Source: Halorubrum ezzemoulense DSM 17463
GTDB taxonomy: Archaea > Halobacteriota > Halobacteria > Halobacteriales > Haloferacaceae
Assembly (NCBI RefSeq): GCF_002114285.1
Contig: NZ_NEDJ01000023.1
Location: 1-49,063 of the forward strand
Length of the DNA stretch: 49,063 nt
Direction: 5' to 3'
The notes under the pieces were generated by a model, which saw only the letters and a list, made by a program, of their open reading frames with translations, was not told where the DNA came from and searched no databases. Both the position numbers and the translations under genes were made by a program. Positions 15,009 through 23,129 of this stretch are shown piece after piece. The stretch's first letter is position 1; every line of letters starts with the position of its first letter.

Positions 15009-16241
15009 ATGGCAAGCGTTGAACAACCAAATAACAATAAGCGGCTACCAGAATATTCTCTTGACGAGATAAACGTCCCCGAGGTTCGAGAAAGTCTACA
15101 GAGGAGGCTCAACGAGCTAGAACTTGAGCTGTTTGAAGACTGGAGAATTGAGTTTTGTCGCTGGGCCTACGACCGCGGCAAGAAACCGGACCAGCAGATT
15201 GGATACGCCTACAATTCGATGCGGGACATCATCAACCGTGTTGAGCGGTTCTGTGAATGGCTCTACATTGGAGAGGAAATCCGCAATAAAAACAAAAGCA
15301 ATGACTTCGACCTTGACGAATTCATCGCAGAAAGAACTGGAGAAGAATTTACGATTGAATTTACCCCCGAGCAGCTCAACCAATACTGGTACTATCTCAA
15401 ACGAGAGGACAATCTACTCGGCACCAGTAGACGGACCGCCAACAGCGCCTCTCTTGTCCTCAAGCAGCAGGAGATTGACTGGGAAATTCCGAATTCTGAT
15501 GAAGTCTATGAGCAGATAGAAACGGAAGAAGGAGACCCCGGCTTCCGCGATTATTGTCGCGACTACGAGCTCAAGGCCATCAAGTATGCCTCTCTAAGAC
15601 TGTATACTGTTCCCGACCGAAGCGAGCTCAGTGAAGATGAAGTCGATGAATGGGCTGCGCGTCTCGCACAACGCTTAGAGAAACCTAAATACGCATTAAG
15701 CGGAGATGATTGGGATGCAAATAGCTGGAAAATTCCCAGTCTCGTTCACTTGAGCACGGACCTTGGGCTCCGACCCTGCGAAATCTATGCATCTCGAATG
15801 AAATGGCTTGATACAAAAAGAGAAGATGATGCCTATCTTCGAATTCCCAAAGAAGAAGACTCTAAGGCAGGGAAAAAACACAGAGAGTGTAAAATCAGCC
15901 CCACATCTGCACGCGTCATCAATAAATGGAAAGATGAGCGAGAACAACTGCCCGAGTACGAAGGTTCGGACGCAGTCTGGCTGACGCGGCGAAAGAATCC
16001 TTATGGGGCAGGTTCCCTCCGATATCTGATGATTCAATTACAGAAAGAGGCAGGGATTGACGTTGAGAGCCGCGAAAACGGCTGGTACATGATTCGTAGA
16101 GGTGTGGGCACAGATATCATAAATAAGGGTGAAGACATTACTACTCTCATGCAAATGCTACGCATCAACCGCGTTGAGACTGCACAACGATACGTCGCTA
16201 ACGCTCACCAAGCATCTGACAACTACTACTCCAACCGCTGA
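15009..16241 (+). CDS. int: Phage-type tyrosine integrase
   Basis: 410 residues. An N-terminal SAM-like core-binding region (about 60-150) and a catalytic domain (about 230-400) are visible. The catalytic residues are Arg255 in DLGLRPCEIY, Arg363 in YMIRRGVGTD and the likely nucleophile Tyr395 in TAQRYVAN. The usual H-x-x-R box reads Y-x-x-R (Tyr360, Arg363), and the second His/Trp position is Asn387, substitutions that occur in some archaeal integrases. A Shine-Dalgarno-like GGTGAGGT stands 8 bases before the ATG, unusual among these mostly leaderless genes. The gene points towards the tRNA-His attachment repeats 0.5 kb downstream, so it is the element's own integrase. Confidence 0.93.
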   Translation: MASVEQPNNNKRLPEYSLDEINVPEVRESLQRRLNELELELFEDWRIEFCRWAYDRGKKPDQQIGYAYNSMRDIINRVERFCEWLYIGEEIRNKNKSNDFDLDEFIAERTGEEFTIEFTPEQLNQYWYYLKREDNLLGTSRRTANSASLVLKQQEIDWEIPNSDEVYEQIETEEGDPGFRDYCRDYELKAIKYASLRLYTVPDRSELSEDEVDEWAARLAQRLEKPKYALSGDDWDANSWKIPSLVHLSTDLGLRPCEIYASRMKWLDTKREDDAYLRIPKEEDSKAGKKHRECKISPTSARVINKWKDEREQLPEYEGSDAVWLTRRKNPYGAGSLRYLMIQLQKEAGIDVESRENGWYMIRRGVGTDIINKGEDITTLMQMLRINRVETAQRYVANAHQASDNYYSNR

Positions 16242-16326
16242 ACCGTCCAACAACCAATAAAACGGACCAACCCCAAAGGCAGACCATGTTCAACAGACAT
16301 TACCCAGATTCACGAGGTGGTCGGTA

Positions 16327-16572
16327 GTGACGCTAAGAGACGAGGCTTGGGATACTATAATGACAACTATAGCATCCGAAGGGAAGTTCAAACTTAGTGA
16401 ACTCGGGTTTGAAGATTCGGAGATATTTACAGTCAAAAGAGTCGCACGAGAAATGGAGGGCTATGGGTGGCTTGTGCGCGACAGTCCACAATCTGGTATC
16501 TGGCGGGCAGGGCCCAAAGCCAAACTCATATTCGATTTTGATGAGGAAACGCTCGAAGCTGCCCGACAGTGA
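16327..16572 (+). CDS. Small winged-helix protein next to the integrase
   Basis: 81 residues from a GTG preceded by GAGGTGG (16314-16320), a good Shine-Dalgarno match at a 6-base distance. The sequence reads as one winged helix: KFKLSELGFEDSEIFTVKRV, then a recognition helix and the wing WLVRDSPQSGIWRAG. It lies between the integrase and the attachment site, where haloarchaeal elements often carry a small DNA-binding gene. An excisionase-like or regulatory role is likely but unproven. Confidence 0.75.
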   Translation: MTLRDEAWDTIMTTIASEGKFKLSELGFEDSEIFTVKRVAREMEGYGWLVRDSPQSGIWRAGPKAKLIFDFDEETLEAARQ

Positions 16573-16699
16573 CCGAAACACACACCATATTTGATTCGCT
16601 TCTCTTCGGTTTTGATTTTGCCTTAGTTCCTTGAATTTGGTATCTTTGAGCGTTTTGTGTGGATTCGAGTCGAAGTAGAGTATCATATTTGGTGAGGTC

Positions 16700-16753
16700 C
16701 ATTAGTCAGCCTTGTGGAGGCTGAGACGCGGGTTCGATTCTCGCACCCGGACC
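16700..16753 (+). pseudogene. tRNA-His 3' fragment (attachment site)
   Basis: The anticodon arm CAGCC-TTGTGGA-GGCTG (16707-16723, anticodon GTG at 16714-16716), a 4-base variable region, the T arm GCGGG-TTCGATT-CTCGC (16728-16744) and the acceptor 3' strand ACCCGGA with discriminator C (16745-16752) are intact. The discriminator C and the implied G-1 are specific to tRNA-His. The acceptor 5' strand (expected TCCGGGT) is missing: the sequence there is low-GC element DNA. This is therefore the displaced 3' part left at one end of an integrated element and not a working tRNA. Confidence 0.85.
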
Positions 16754-16755
16754 TT
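16729..16755 (+). repeat. tRNA-His 3'-end direct repeat, copy A
   Basis: 27 bases, CGGGTTCGATTCTCGCACCC and on through GGACCTT, identical to copy B at 16834-16860 (offset 105). It is the T-arm and acceptor end of tRNA-His, the usual crossover target of tyrosine integrases. Confidence 0.85.
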
Positions 16756-16807
16756 TTCCGACGAACAGAGTGAGGAGCGAAAAGTCCGGAAGGCGAGATT
16801 GAATCAT

Positions 16808-16832
16808 GCGAGACGAGCGGAGCGCGTCTCGC
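16808..16832. repeat. Hairpin next to attachment copy B
   Basis: GCGAGACG (16808-16815) pairs with CGTCTCGC (16825-16832) over a 9-base loop, directly before the second attachment repeat. It could be a transcript terminator or a binding site for recombination proteins. Confidence 0.4.
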
Positions 16833-16833
16833 C

Positions 16834-16860
16834 CGGGTTCGATTCTCGCACCCGGACCTT
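16834..16860 (+). repeat. tRNA-His 3'-end direct repeat, copy B
   Basis: Perfect second copy of the 27-base tRNA-His 3' end. The sequence before it lacks the anticodon arm, so only the T arm and acceptor end were duplicated. The true chromosome boundary is probably here, with the 105 bp between copies a relic of a separate integration or excision. Confidence 0.8.
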
Positions 16861-16927
16861 CTCGCGGCGAGCAGTATCGCGAGCTGCGAGGCTCCGTAGC
16901 GAATTGAAGCGGTGATCGAGGCGCCGG

Positions 16928-17509
16928 TCAGAACTCGATCCGCTCGCCGTCTTCCGGGATCAGCACGTCCGCCGTCTCCGCCCGGAGTTCCTCGCGCGAG
17001 AGCAGGCAGTGGTTGATCGCCTCCATGTGGACCACGGCGACCGGGGCGTCGGTAGCCTCGCGCACGGCCGCGACGTCCTCGACGCCCATCGTGATCGGTT
17101 CGCCGTGGTTGAACTGCGCCGCGCCGCCGTTGAGCACGACGGCGTCGGGGTCGAACTCCGCCAGCGTCTCCTCGACCGGTCGCACGTCGGTGAAGCCGTC
17201 CTCGACGAACGCGTCCGCCTCCGCGGGCTGACAGAACAGCGGCACGTCGGCGTCGAGTCGCTCCGCGGCCGCGTCGTCGAAGTGATCCGGGTGGCGGTGG
17301 GTGACGATCACCGCGTCGTGCGACAGGTCGACGTCGGGAAGCGGGACGAGCGGGTTGCGCCGGTCGTTCGGGGTGTTGTCGGTCGGCGGAAGCGTGCCTT
17401 CGGACGCGAACAGCGGATCGACGAGGAACGTCGTCCCGTCCACGGTCGCGAGCGCCGTGGCGTTGCGGACGAGAGTGACGGCGGGGCCGGCGCCGCGGGT
17501 GTTCGACAT
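16928..17509 (-). CDS. MBL-fold metallohydrolase (UlaG-like)
   Basis: 193 residues. The metal-binding motif HRHPDH (71-76) follows a beta strand as in metallo-beta-lactamase-fold hydrolases, with LVDPLF near residue 30 as in the UlaG/YycJ-type branch. A later histidine in VVHMEAINHC (about 160-169) may complete the site. The protein is shorter than most family members. It is the first chromosomal gene after the element boundary. The substrate is unknown. No signal peptide is visible, so it is probably cytoplasmic. Confidence 0.85.
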   Translation of the reverse strand: MSNTRGAGPAVTLVRNATALATVDGTTFLVDPLFASEGTLPPTDNTPNDRRNPLVPLPDVDLSHDAVIVTHRHPDHFDDAAAERLDADVPLFCQPAEADAFVEDGFTDVRPVEETLAEFDPDAVVLNGGAAQFNHGEPITMGVEDVAAVREATDAPVAVVHMEAINHCLLSREELRAETADVLIPEDGERIEF

Positions 17510-18130
17510 GTCGGGCCTTCGGCGCGCGAGGGGTTGTGCGTTGCGGCGCCGCTGTCGAGCGTCGGAATGTCGCCCGCGACACTAACGACCGGTCTCATCT
17601 CCGGCGGCGTGCCGCGTCGACCGGGAAACCCTCGTGGCGGGCGGTCGCCTGCGCGGCGACGGGCGGGTCGCGTTCGCGACCGGTGTCACGCGCCTGGGTT
17701 CTCCGCGCTGTCATCGCTCCCATCGGGGAGTACTCGGGCGGGGACTAGGGGCGCGCACGTTCGGATATCCGTCGCACGCGGTTAAACGGTCGGGTGAGAG
17801 GCTCACGACTTCCGGCCGGATGCCGAAGGAGAGCGAGCGGGCCGTCTCGTGGGTGACGCTCGCCAGCGTGGCGGCGGACAGGGTCGGGACGAGCGAGAAC
17901 CCGTCGAACTTGGGCGTGCTTCGAACGCACCTGACGCCCAGAACGGAACGTTCCTGCCGGATCGGCGAATATCTCCCGGACCGCGGCAGTCGGCGACGGT
18001 TCGTTGGGAACGCGCCGCGGTCGCCGACGCATCGTAGTCGGACCGACCGTCAGACCGAATCGCCGGCCGCGTTCGGCGGTATCGACGGCTATCCGAACGC
18101 ACTTACGTCCCTGTCACGGACCCACGCGCA
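17510..18130. other. Gene-free stretch before asd
   Basis: About 620 bases of GC-rich sequence. The open frames here are Arg/Ser/Pro-rich, unlike the acidic haloarchaeal proteins around them, and none has a convincing promoter. No repeats or strong hairpins were noticed. It may be decayed DNA next to the integration hot spot. Confidence 0.5.
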
Positions 18131-19177
18131 ATGTCAGTACGAGTCGGCATCCTCGGTGCCACCGGCGCGGTCGGCCAGCGGTTCATCCAGTTGCTCGACG
18201 ACCACCCGACCTTCGAGCTCGCCGCGGTCACCGCGAGCGCGGAGAGCGCGGGCAAGACCTATCGCGAGGCGGCCAAGTGGCGCGTCGACACCCCGATTCC
18301 GGAGGGCGTCGCCGAGATGGAGGTCGCCGAGACGAGCCCCGCAGGGGTCGCGGACGACGACGTCGACCTCCTCTTTTCCTCGCTCCCGTCGGGCGTCGCG
18401 GCCGAGGTCGAGCCCGAGTTCCTCGATGCCGGATACATCGTCTCCTCGAACTCCTCGAACGACCGCATGGCGGCGGACGTCCCGCTCACGATCCCCGAGA
18501 TCAACCCCGACCACCTCGGGCTCATCGAGGTCCAGCGCGACGAGCGGGGCTGGGACGGCGCCCTCGTGAAGAACCCGAACTGCTCGACGATCACGATGGT
18601 GCCGACGCTCGCGGCGATCGACGAGTTCGGCCTCGAAAGCGTCCGGGTCTCGACGCTTCAGGCGGTCTCCGGCGCCGGCTACTCCGGCGTCACTTCGATG
18701 GAGATCCTCGACAACGCCATCCCCCACATCGGCGGCGAGGAGGACAAGATGGAGACGGAGTCGCGCAAGCTGCTCGGCGAGTTCGACGGCGCCGAGGTCT
18801 CCCTCCACGACGCCGACGTGGCCGCCTCGTGTAACCGGATCCCCACGCTCGACGGCCACCTGGAGAACGTCTTCGCCGAGTTCGCCGAGGACCCCGCGCC
18901 GGCGGACCTCCGCGAGGCGATGCGCTCGTTCGAGGGCGTCGGCGACCTCCCAAGCTCGCCCGAACAGCTCATCAAGGTGTTCGGCGACGACGAGCGCGAG
19001 CGTCCGCAGCCCCGCCTCGACCGCACGTACGCCGACGGGATGGGCATCGTCGCCGGCGGCGTCCAGACCACCGACGCCGGCGCGAAGTACAACTGCCTCG
19101 CGCACAACACGATCCGCGGCGCGGCGGGCGCCTCGCTGCTCAACGGCGAGCTGCTCGTCGAGGAAGGGTACGTCTAA
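18131..19177 (+). CDS. asd: Aspartate-semialdehyde dehydrogenase
   Basis: 348 residues. Reduces aspartyl-4-phosphate to aspartate semialdehyde with NADPH, the branch point to lysine, threonine and methionine. The N-terminal nucleotide motif is GATGAVG (9-15), and the catalytic cysteine is Cys151 in KNPNCSTITMV. SGAGYSGV in the catalytic domain and the C-terminal HNTIRGAAGASLLNGE are typical of the archaeal/fungal-type enzyme of this length. It stands alone, with a small membrane protein gene downstream. Confidence 0.96.
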   Translation: MSVRVGILGATGAVGQRFIQLLDDHPTFELAAVTASAESAGKTYREAAKWRVDTPIPEGVAEMEVAETSPAGVADDDVDLLFSSLPSGVAAEVEPEFLDAGYIVSSNSSNDRMAADVPLTIPEINPDHLGLIEVQRDERGWDGALVKNPNCSTITMVPTLAAIDEFGLESVRVSTLQAVSGAGYSGVTSMEILDNAIPHIGGEEDKMETESRKLLGEFDGAEVSLHDADVAASCNRIPTLDGHLENVFAEFAEDPAPADLREAMRSFEGVGDLPSSPEQLIKVFGDDERERPQPRLDRTYADGMGIVAGGVQTTDAGAKYNCLAHNTIRGAAGASLLNGELLVEEGYV

Positions 19178-19234
19178 GCGCGCCGGCCGCCGACCGATAA
19201 CCACTTTATTCTCCGCGTTCCGTCGGCCGACGCC

Positions 19235-19447
19235 ATGGCAGAGCCATCCGCGAAACGGTCCGTCCGCCGGGGCGTCGCGGTCCTCCTCCTCCCGGTGTCC
19301 GGGGCGACGACGCTCCCCGCGTTCGTCGAGGCCGCGCTCCCCGGCGTGTCGAGTGTGGTCGGTGTCGTCCTCTTCGTCGCCGCGGTCGCGTACCTCGTCG
19401 GCAGCGTCAGTAGACAGGTGGCCGCGGCGGCCGACACGCCGCTGTGA
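19235..19447 (+). CDS. Small two-segment membrane protein
   Basis: 70 residues with two hydrophobic stretches (about 13-35 and 39-58) and a basic N-terminus KRSVRRG. A TATA-like TTTATT at about 19205-19210 lies 25-28 bases upstream of the ATG, consistent with a leaderless transcript and a real gene. No known family is recognised. Confidence 0.65.
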   Translation: MAEPSAKRSVRRGVAVLLLPVSGATTLPAFVEAALPGVSSVVGVVLFVAAVAYLVGSVSRQVAAAADTPL

Positions 19448-19534
19448 TCGGTCCCGGACGGGCACCGGACGGCACCGAATACTCCGGGGGGCCACGAGAC
19501 CGCGCCGACCGAAGCGTTCAACAGCCCGTCGCGA

Positions 19535-20170
19535 ATGTCCCCGCACATGGTCGACAGGAACGTCGTCCGCCGGGGGTACGACGAACTCGCGACGGCGTAC
19601 GCGGCCGACCGCGTCGAGGACGGCCGCGGACGAGCGGTCCTCGACCGCTTCCGTGGGTCGCTGCCGCCGGACGCGCGGGTCCTCGACGCCGGCTGCGGGC
19701 AGGGCACGCCCGTGCTCCGAGCGCTGAAAGACTCCGGGACCGCCGTCGGAGCGGACATCTCGCGCACCCAACTGGCGCTGGCCGCCGAGAACGTCCCCGG
19801 AGCGCCGCTCGCGCAGGGTGACCTCGTCGCGCTCCCGTTCCGCGACGGCGCCTTCGACGCGGTGACGGCGTACCACTCGCTAATCCACGTTCCGGAGGGG
19901 CGTCACCAGGCCGTCGTCGACGAGTTCGCCCGCGTCCTCGGCGACGGCGGACGGCTCCTCTGTTCCGAGGGACCGGAGCCGTGGAACGGCGAGAACCCGG
20001 ACTGGCTCGACACCGGCGTCGAGATGCAGTGGCACATCGCGGGCGCGGAGGCGACTCGGCGGCAGCTCCGGAACGCCGGCTTCGTAATCGAGCGGGAATC
20101 GACCGTCGACGACTCGCTCGCCGACGGCGCCGACGCGCGCTGGACGTTCTTCGCCGCGCGGCTCACCGAG
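19535..20170 (+). CDS. Class I SAM-dependent methyltransferase, stop codon apparently lost
   Basis: 212 residues of methyltransferase. Motif I is VLDAGCGQG (49-57), the acidic motif GADIS follows at about 73, and DAVTAYHSLIHVPE (about 110-123) is the post-motif II part of Methyltransf_11-type enzymes. The substrate is unknown. The domain ends at ARLTE, where a stop is expected, but the next codon is TGC (20171-20173), one base from TGA. The frame then stays open to 22180 as the antisense of the neighbouring gene, giving a nominal 881-residue product. An ATG at 19547 is an alternative start. The real protein may end near residue 212 in relatives. Stop loss or a sequencing error is the simplest explanation. 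Confidence 0.8.
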
Positions 20171-20188
20171 TGCGCAGCCGAGCCCTCG

Positions 20189-22174
20189 TTACTTCCCTTC
20201 GAACTCGGGTTCGCCGTCGCCCATGAACGCCGTGACGCCCTCGATGAGGTCGTCGGTGTTCATGACGTGGCCGAAGCCCATCGCCTCGACTTCGAGGCCG
20301 GCCTCGTTGTCGGTGCGTCCGGCGTGGATCGCGCGCTTCGTGTACTTCTGCGCGATCGGCGGGCCGCCCGCGAGCTGCGCTGCCAGCTCCCGCGCCCGGT
20401 CGTCGAGCTCGTCGCCCGGCACGACCTCGTTGACGAAGCCGTAGTCGGCCATCGTCTCGGCGTCGTAGCGGTCGGCGGTGAGGATGATCTCCTTCGCGCG
20501 CCCCTCGCCGACGACGCGCGCGAGCCGCTGCGTGCCGCCCCAACCCGGGAGCAGGCCGAGGTCGAGTTCGGGCTGGCCGAGCTCGGAGCGCTCGGAGGCG
20601 ATCCGCATGTCTGCCGCGGTCGCGAGCTCCATCCCGCCGCCGAGGCAGTAGCCGTCGATGGCGGCGATGACGGGCTTGTCCGACTCCTCGAGCTTGCCGA
20701 ACGTCTGTTGACCCTGCCGAGAGAGCTCGACGGCGTGGATCGGGTCCGCGCCGCCCGCGGCCATACTTTGGACGTCCGCGCCGGCGGAGAAGGCGCGGTC
20801 GCCCGCGCCGGAGAGGAGGATCGCCCGCACGTCGTCGTCGCCGTCGAGCAGGTCGATCGCGTCGGCGAGCTCGTCGAGCACGTCGCCGCTGATCGTGTTC
20901 ATCCGGTGCGGGCGGTCGATCTCGACGTGCCCGACCCGCGCGTCGGCGTCGACGTCGACGTTCAGCACGTCGAACGCCGGGCCGCTCTCCGCGTCGCCGT
21001 CGGCTCCGTCGCCGCGGAAGCCGCCCGACTCGGCCGCCTCGCGCAGGTAGTCGGTCGCCTCATAGCGCTCCTCGCCGGTCTCCTCCGCGAGGGCGTCGAG
21101 CGTCTCGACCAGCGCGTCGAGCCCCTCTTCGTCAGCGAGCTTTGCCGGGCCGTCGGGGAAGCCCGCGCCGAGCTTGACCGCCTCGTCGATGTCGTCGGCG
21201 TCGGCCACGTCGTTGCCGATCAGGCCGGCCGTCTCGTTGGCCATCACCGCGAGCAGGCGGCGGCGCACGTCGTCGTCGAGCGCGTCGCTCGGGATCTGCG
21301 CGCCGTCGCCGTCCTCGTAGTCGTAGAATCCCTTGCCGGTCTTCTTGCCGAGGTCCTCCGCCTCGACCTTCTCGCCGAGCAGCGGGCAGGGGCGGTAGGC
21401 GTCGCCGAGGACCTCGTGCATGTACTCCAGCACGTGGTAGCCCACGTCGATGCCGACCTGGTCGGCGAGCTCGAACGACCCCATCGGGAGGCCCATGTCG
21501 AACTTCGTCGTGGAGTCGACCGCCTCCATCGTCGCGTCGCCGGACTCGACGATCCACGCCGCCTCGTTCATCAGGGGGACGAGGATGCGGTTGACGATGA
21601 ACCCGGGGCTGTCCTTCCGGACCCGGACGGGCGTCTTCCCCATCGACTCGGCGAGCCCCTCGATCAGGTCGAGCGTCTCCTCGCTCGAGTGCTCCCCGGA
21701 GATGACCTCGACCAAGTCCATCCGCACCGGCGGGTTGAAGAAGTGCATCCCGCAGAAGCGCTCGGGGCGGTCCGTCACCTCCGACAGCTCGGTGATAGAG
21801 CGGCTGGAGGTGTTGGTGACGAAGACGGCCTCGTCGGGCGCGTACTTGACCACGTCGTCGTACACGTCCTTCTTGATGGCCATCTTCTCGGGGACGACCT
21901 CGACGACGACGTCGGCGCCGTCGAGCGCGTCCTCGAGGTCGACGAACGCGTCGACGCGGTCGAGCGCGGCGTCCGCCTCGTCGTCGCCGATTCGGTCCTT
22001 CTCCGCGAGCTTGCCGAGCGACCACTCGATCTGGTCGTACCCGTTCTGGACGAGCTCATCGTTGATGTCGCGGAGCGACACGTCGTAGCCGGCGAGGGCG
22101 GCCACTTCAGCGATACCGTGGCCCATGTTCCCGGCGCCGAGCACCGTCACGCGCTGGACGTCTTCGAGCTGCAT
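20189..22174 (-). CDS. 3-hydroxyacyl-CoA dehydrogenase / enoyl-CoA hydratase fusion
   Basis: 661 residues. Residues 1-390 are a 3-hydroxyacyl-CoA dehydrogenase: NAD-binding GAGNMG (13-18), the conserved FCGMHFFNPPVRMDLVEV, and SPGFIVNRIL, ending with the C-terminal helical domain. Residues about 400-660 are an enoyl-CoA hydratase: FSAGADV, then CLGGGMELA for the oxyanion hole and LPGWGGTQRLAR. The fusion catalyses two successive steps of fatty acid beta-oxidation. This order (dehydrogenase first) is common in haloarchaea. It converges on the methyltransferase gene, whose frame overlaps this one throughout in antisense. Confidence 0.95.
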   Translation of the reverse strand: MQLEDVQRVTVLGAGNMGHGIAEVAALAGYDVSLRDINDELVQNGYDQIEWSLGKLAEKDRIGDDEADAALDRVDAFVDLEDALDGADVVVEVVPEKMAIKKDVYDDVVKYAPDEAVFVTNTSSRSITELSEVTDRPERFCGMHFFNPPVRMDLVEVISGEHSSEETLDLIEGLAESMGKTPVRVRKDSPGFIVNRILVPLMNEAAWIVESGDATMEAVDSTTKFDMGLPMGSFELADQVGIDVGYHVLEYMHEVLGDAYRPCPLLGEKVEAEDLGKKTGKGFYDYEDGDGAQIPSDALDDDVRRRLLAVMANETAGLIGNDVADADDIDEAVKLGAGFPDGPAKLADEEGLDALVETLDALAEETGEERYEATDYLREAAESGGFRGDGADGDAESGPAFDVLNVDVDADARVGHVEIDRPHRMNTISGDVLDELADAIDLLDGDDDVRAILLSGAGDRAFSAGADVQSMAAGGADPIHAVELSRQGQQTFGKLEESDKPVIAAIDGYCLGGGMELATAADMRIASERSELGQPELDLGLLPGWGGTQRLARVVGEGRAKEIILTADRYDAETMADYGFVNEVVPGDELDDRARELAAQLAGGPPIAQKYTKRAIHAGRTDNEAGLEVEAMGFGHVMNTDDLIEGVTAFMGDGEPEFEGK

Positions 22175-22262
22175 ACCTGAGAGTCGGAACCGTCATGGTT
22201 GAACGTTTTCATCTTCCAAACGTAAAACAAACTGTAAGTTTATTCGGGTGGGTTGGCGGCGG

Positions 22263-22359
22263 CTCGACGCGAGGTTCGAGAGACTGAGACGAGCACGAAC
22301 GGTCGACGCGGGGTGCGAGGGACTGAGACGAGCACGAGCGCTCGACGCGGGGTGTGAGA
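22263..22359. repeat. 39-bp tandem repeat, about 2.5 copies
   Basis: Units begin at 22263, 22302 and 22341, each with TCGACGCG at the start and GACTGAGACGAGCACGA inside the first two. The copies differ at a few bases. The array lies between divergently transcribed genes, upstream of the glycosylase gene. Confidence 0.75.
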
Positions 22360-22417
22360 GGCCGCGCGGACCGGTCCGGAACCGAACGTACTCCTCCGTG
22401 CGGTCCCTCGCTTCGGT

Positions 22418-23098
22418 ATGGACGACGGCGTCGACGGAACGATCGACCCGGCCGCGGACGCTGACGGGCCAGCGGCGAAGAGTGGCGGTCCGGCCGCGGA
22501 CGTAGACGACCCGGTGATCGAGGTCCTCCGCGAGGACCCGACGATGGCGACGCTCGTCGACCGACACGGGCCCCTCGACGTCGCGCCCGCGGACGACGAG
22601 TTCGCGCGGCTCTGTACCTCGATCGTGAACCAGCAGCTCTCGACCGCCTCTGCGGCGGCCATCCACGAGCGGTTCGTGGAAGTCGTGGGCGGCGACCCGA
22701 CCCCGGAGCGCGTCCTCGCGGCCGACGAGGCGGCCCTGCGCGAGGCCGGGCTCAGCGGCACGAAGGTCGACTACCTGCGCAACGCCGCCGCTGCGTTCCG
22801 CGACGACGAGCGCGACCTCACGCGCGAGGAGCTGGCGGGCGTAAGCGACGAGGCGGTCGTCGACCGGCTCACCGAGATCACGGGCGTCGGCGAGTGGACC
22901 GCGAGGATGTACCTCGTCTTCGCGCTCGGGCGCGAGGACGTGCTCCCGCTCGGCGACCTGGCGGTTCGGAAAGGGATCGAGCTGGTGTACAACGGTGGGG
23001 AATCGCTGTCGCGCGCGGAGATGCGCGAGATCGCCGAGGCGTGGCGCCCGTACCGGAGCTACGGGACGCGATACATCTGGGCCGAGTACGAGTCCTGA
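22418..23098 (+). CDS. DNA-3-methyladenine glycosylase (AlkA-like)
   Basis: 226 residues. After an Asp/Ala-rich N-terminal tail (1-30), the HhH-GPD fold is clear: SIVNQQLSTASAAAI (68-82), the hairpin LTEITGVGEWTARMYL (151-166) and the catalytic Asp180 in LPLGDLAVRKG. It removes alkylated purines such as 3-methyladenine from DNA in base-excision repair. It ends RPYRSYGTRYIWA, the usual C-terminus of the AlkA family. No zinc or iron-sulfur cluster residues are present. A tandem repeat lies upstream. Confidence 0.93.
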   Translation: MDDGVDGTIDPAADADGPAAKSGGPAADVDDPVIEVLREDPTMATLVDRHGPLDVAPADDEFARLCTSIVNQQLSTASAAAIHERFVEVVGGDPTPERVLAADEAALREAGLSGTKVDYLRNAAAAFRDDERDLTREELAGVSDEAVVDRLTEITGVGEWTARMYLVFALGREDVLPLGDLAVRKGIELVYNGGESLSRAEMREIAEAWRPYRSYGTRYIWAEYES

Positions 23099-23129
23099 CC
23101 GCGCTCTCGTGGAGGAACGACGGGCCGAG

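Larger units (their letters stand above)
1..16860. mobile_element. Right part of an integrative element in tRNA-His
   Basis: The stretch from the left edge to the tRNA-His 3' repeats has clearly lower GC and more ordinary amino-acid use than the GC-rich acidic genes that follow. It carries a tyrosine integrase and a small winged-helix gene next to its right end, a serine recombinase, and defence-type cargo. The right boundary is set by a tRNA-His 3' fragment (16700-16753) and a second copy of the tRNA 3' end (16834-16860). The left boundary is not in the window; by the usual logic of tRNA integration it should be an intact tRNA-His gene. Two different recombinase families suggest either a composite element or a second element nested inside the first. 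Confidence 0.8.

Noticed and set aside
16681-16753. Complete tRNA-His gene
   Set aside because: The acceptor 5' strand and a pairing D stem are missing, so only the 3' part is present.
17634-18569. 311-codon plus-strand frame over the asd start
   Set aside because: Arg/Ser/Pro-rich shadow in GC-rich DNA; asd in another frame is certain.
18134-19876. 580-codon minus-strand frame opposite asd
   Set aside because: Exact antisense of asd and its neighbour; no motifs.
20180-22180. Genuine fusion of the methyltransferase to a 670-residue domain
   Set aside because: The tail is the antisense reading of a well-supported beta-oxidation gene and has no domain features.
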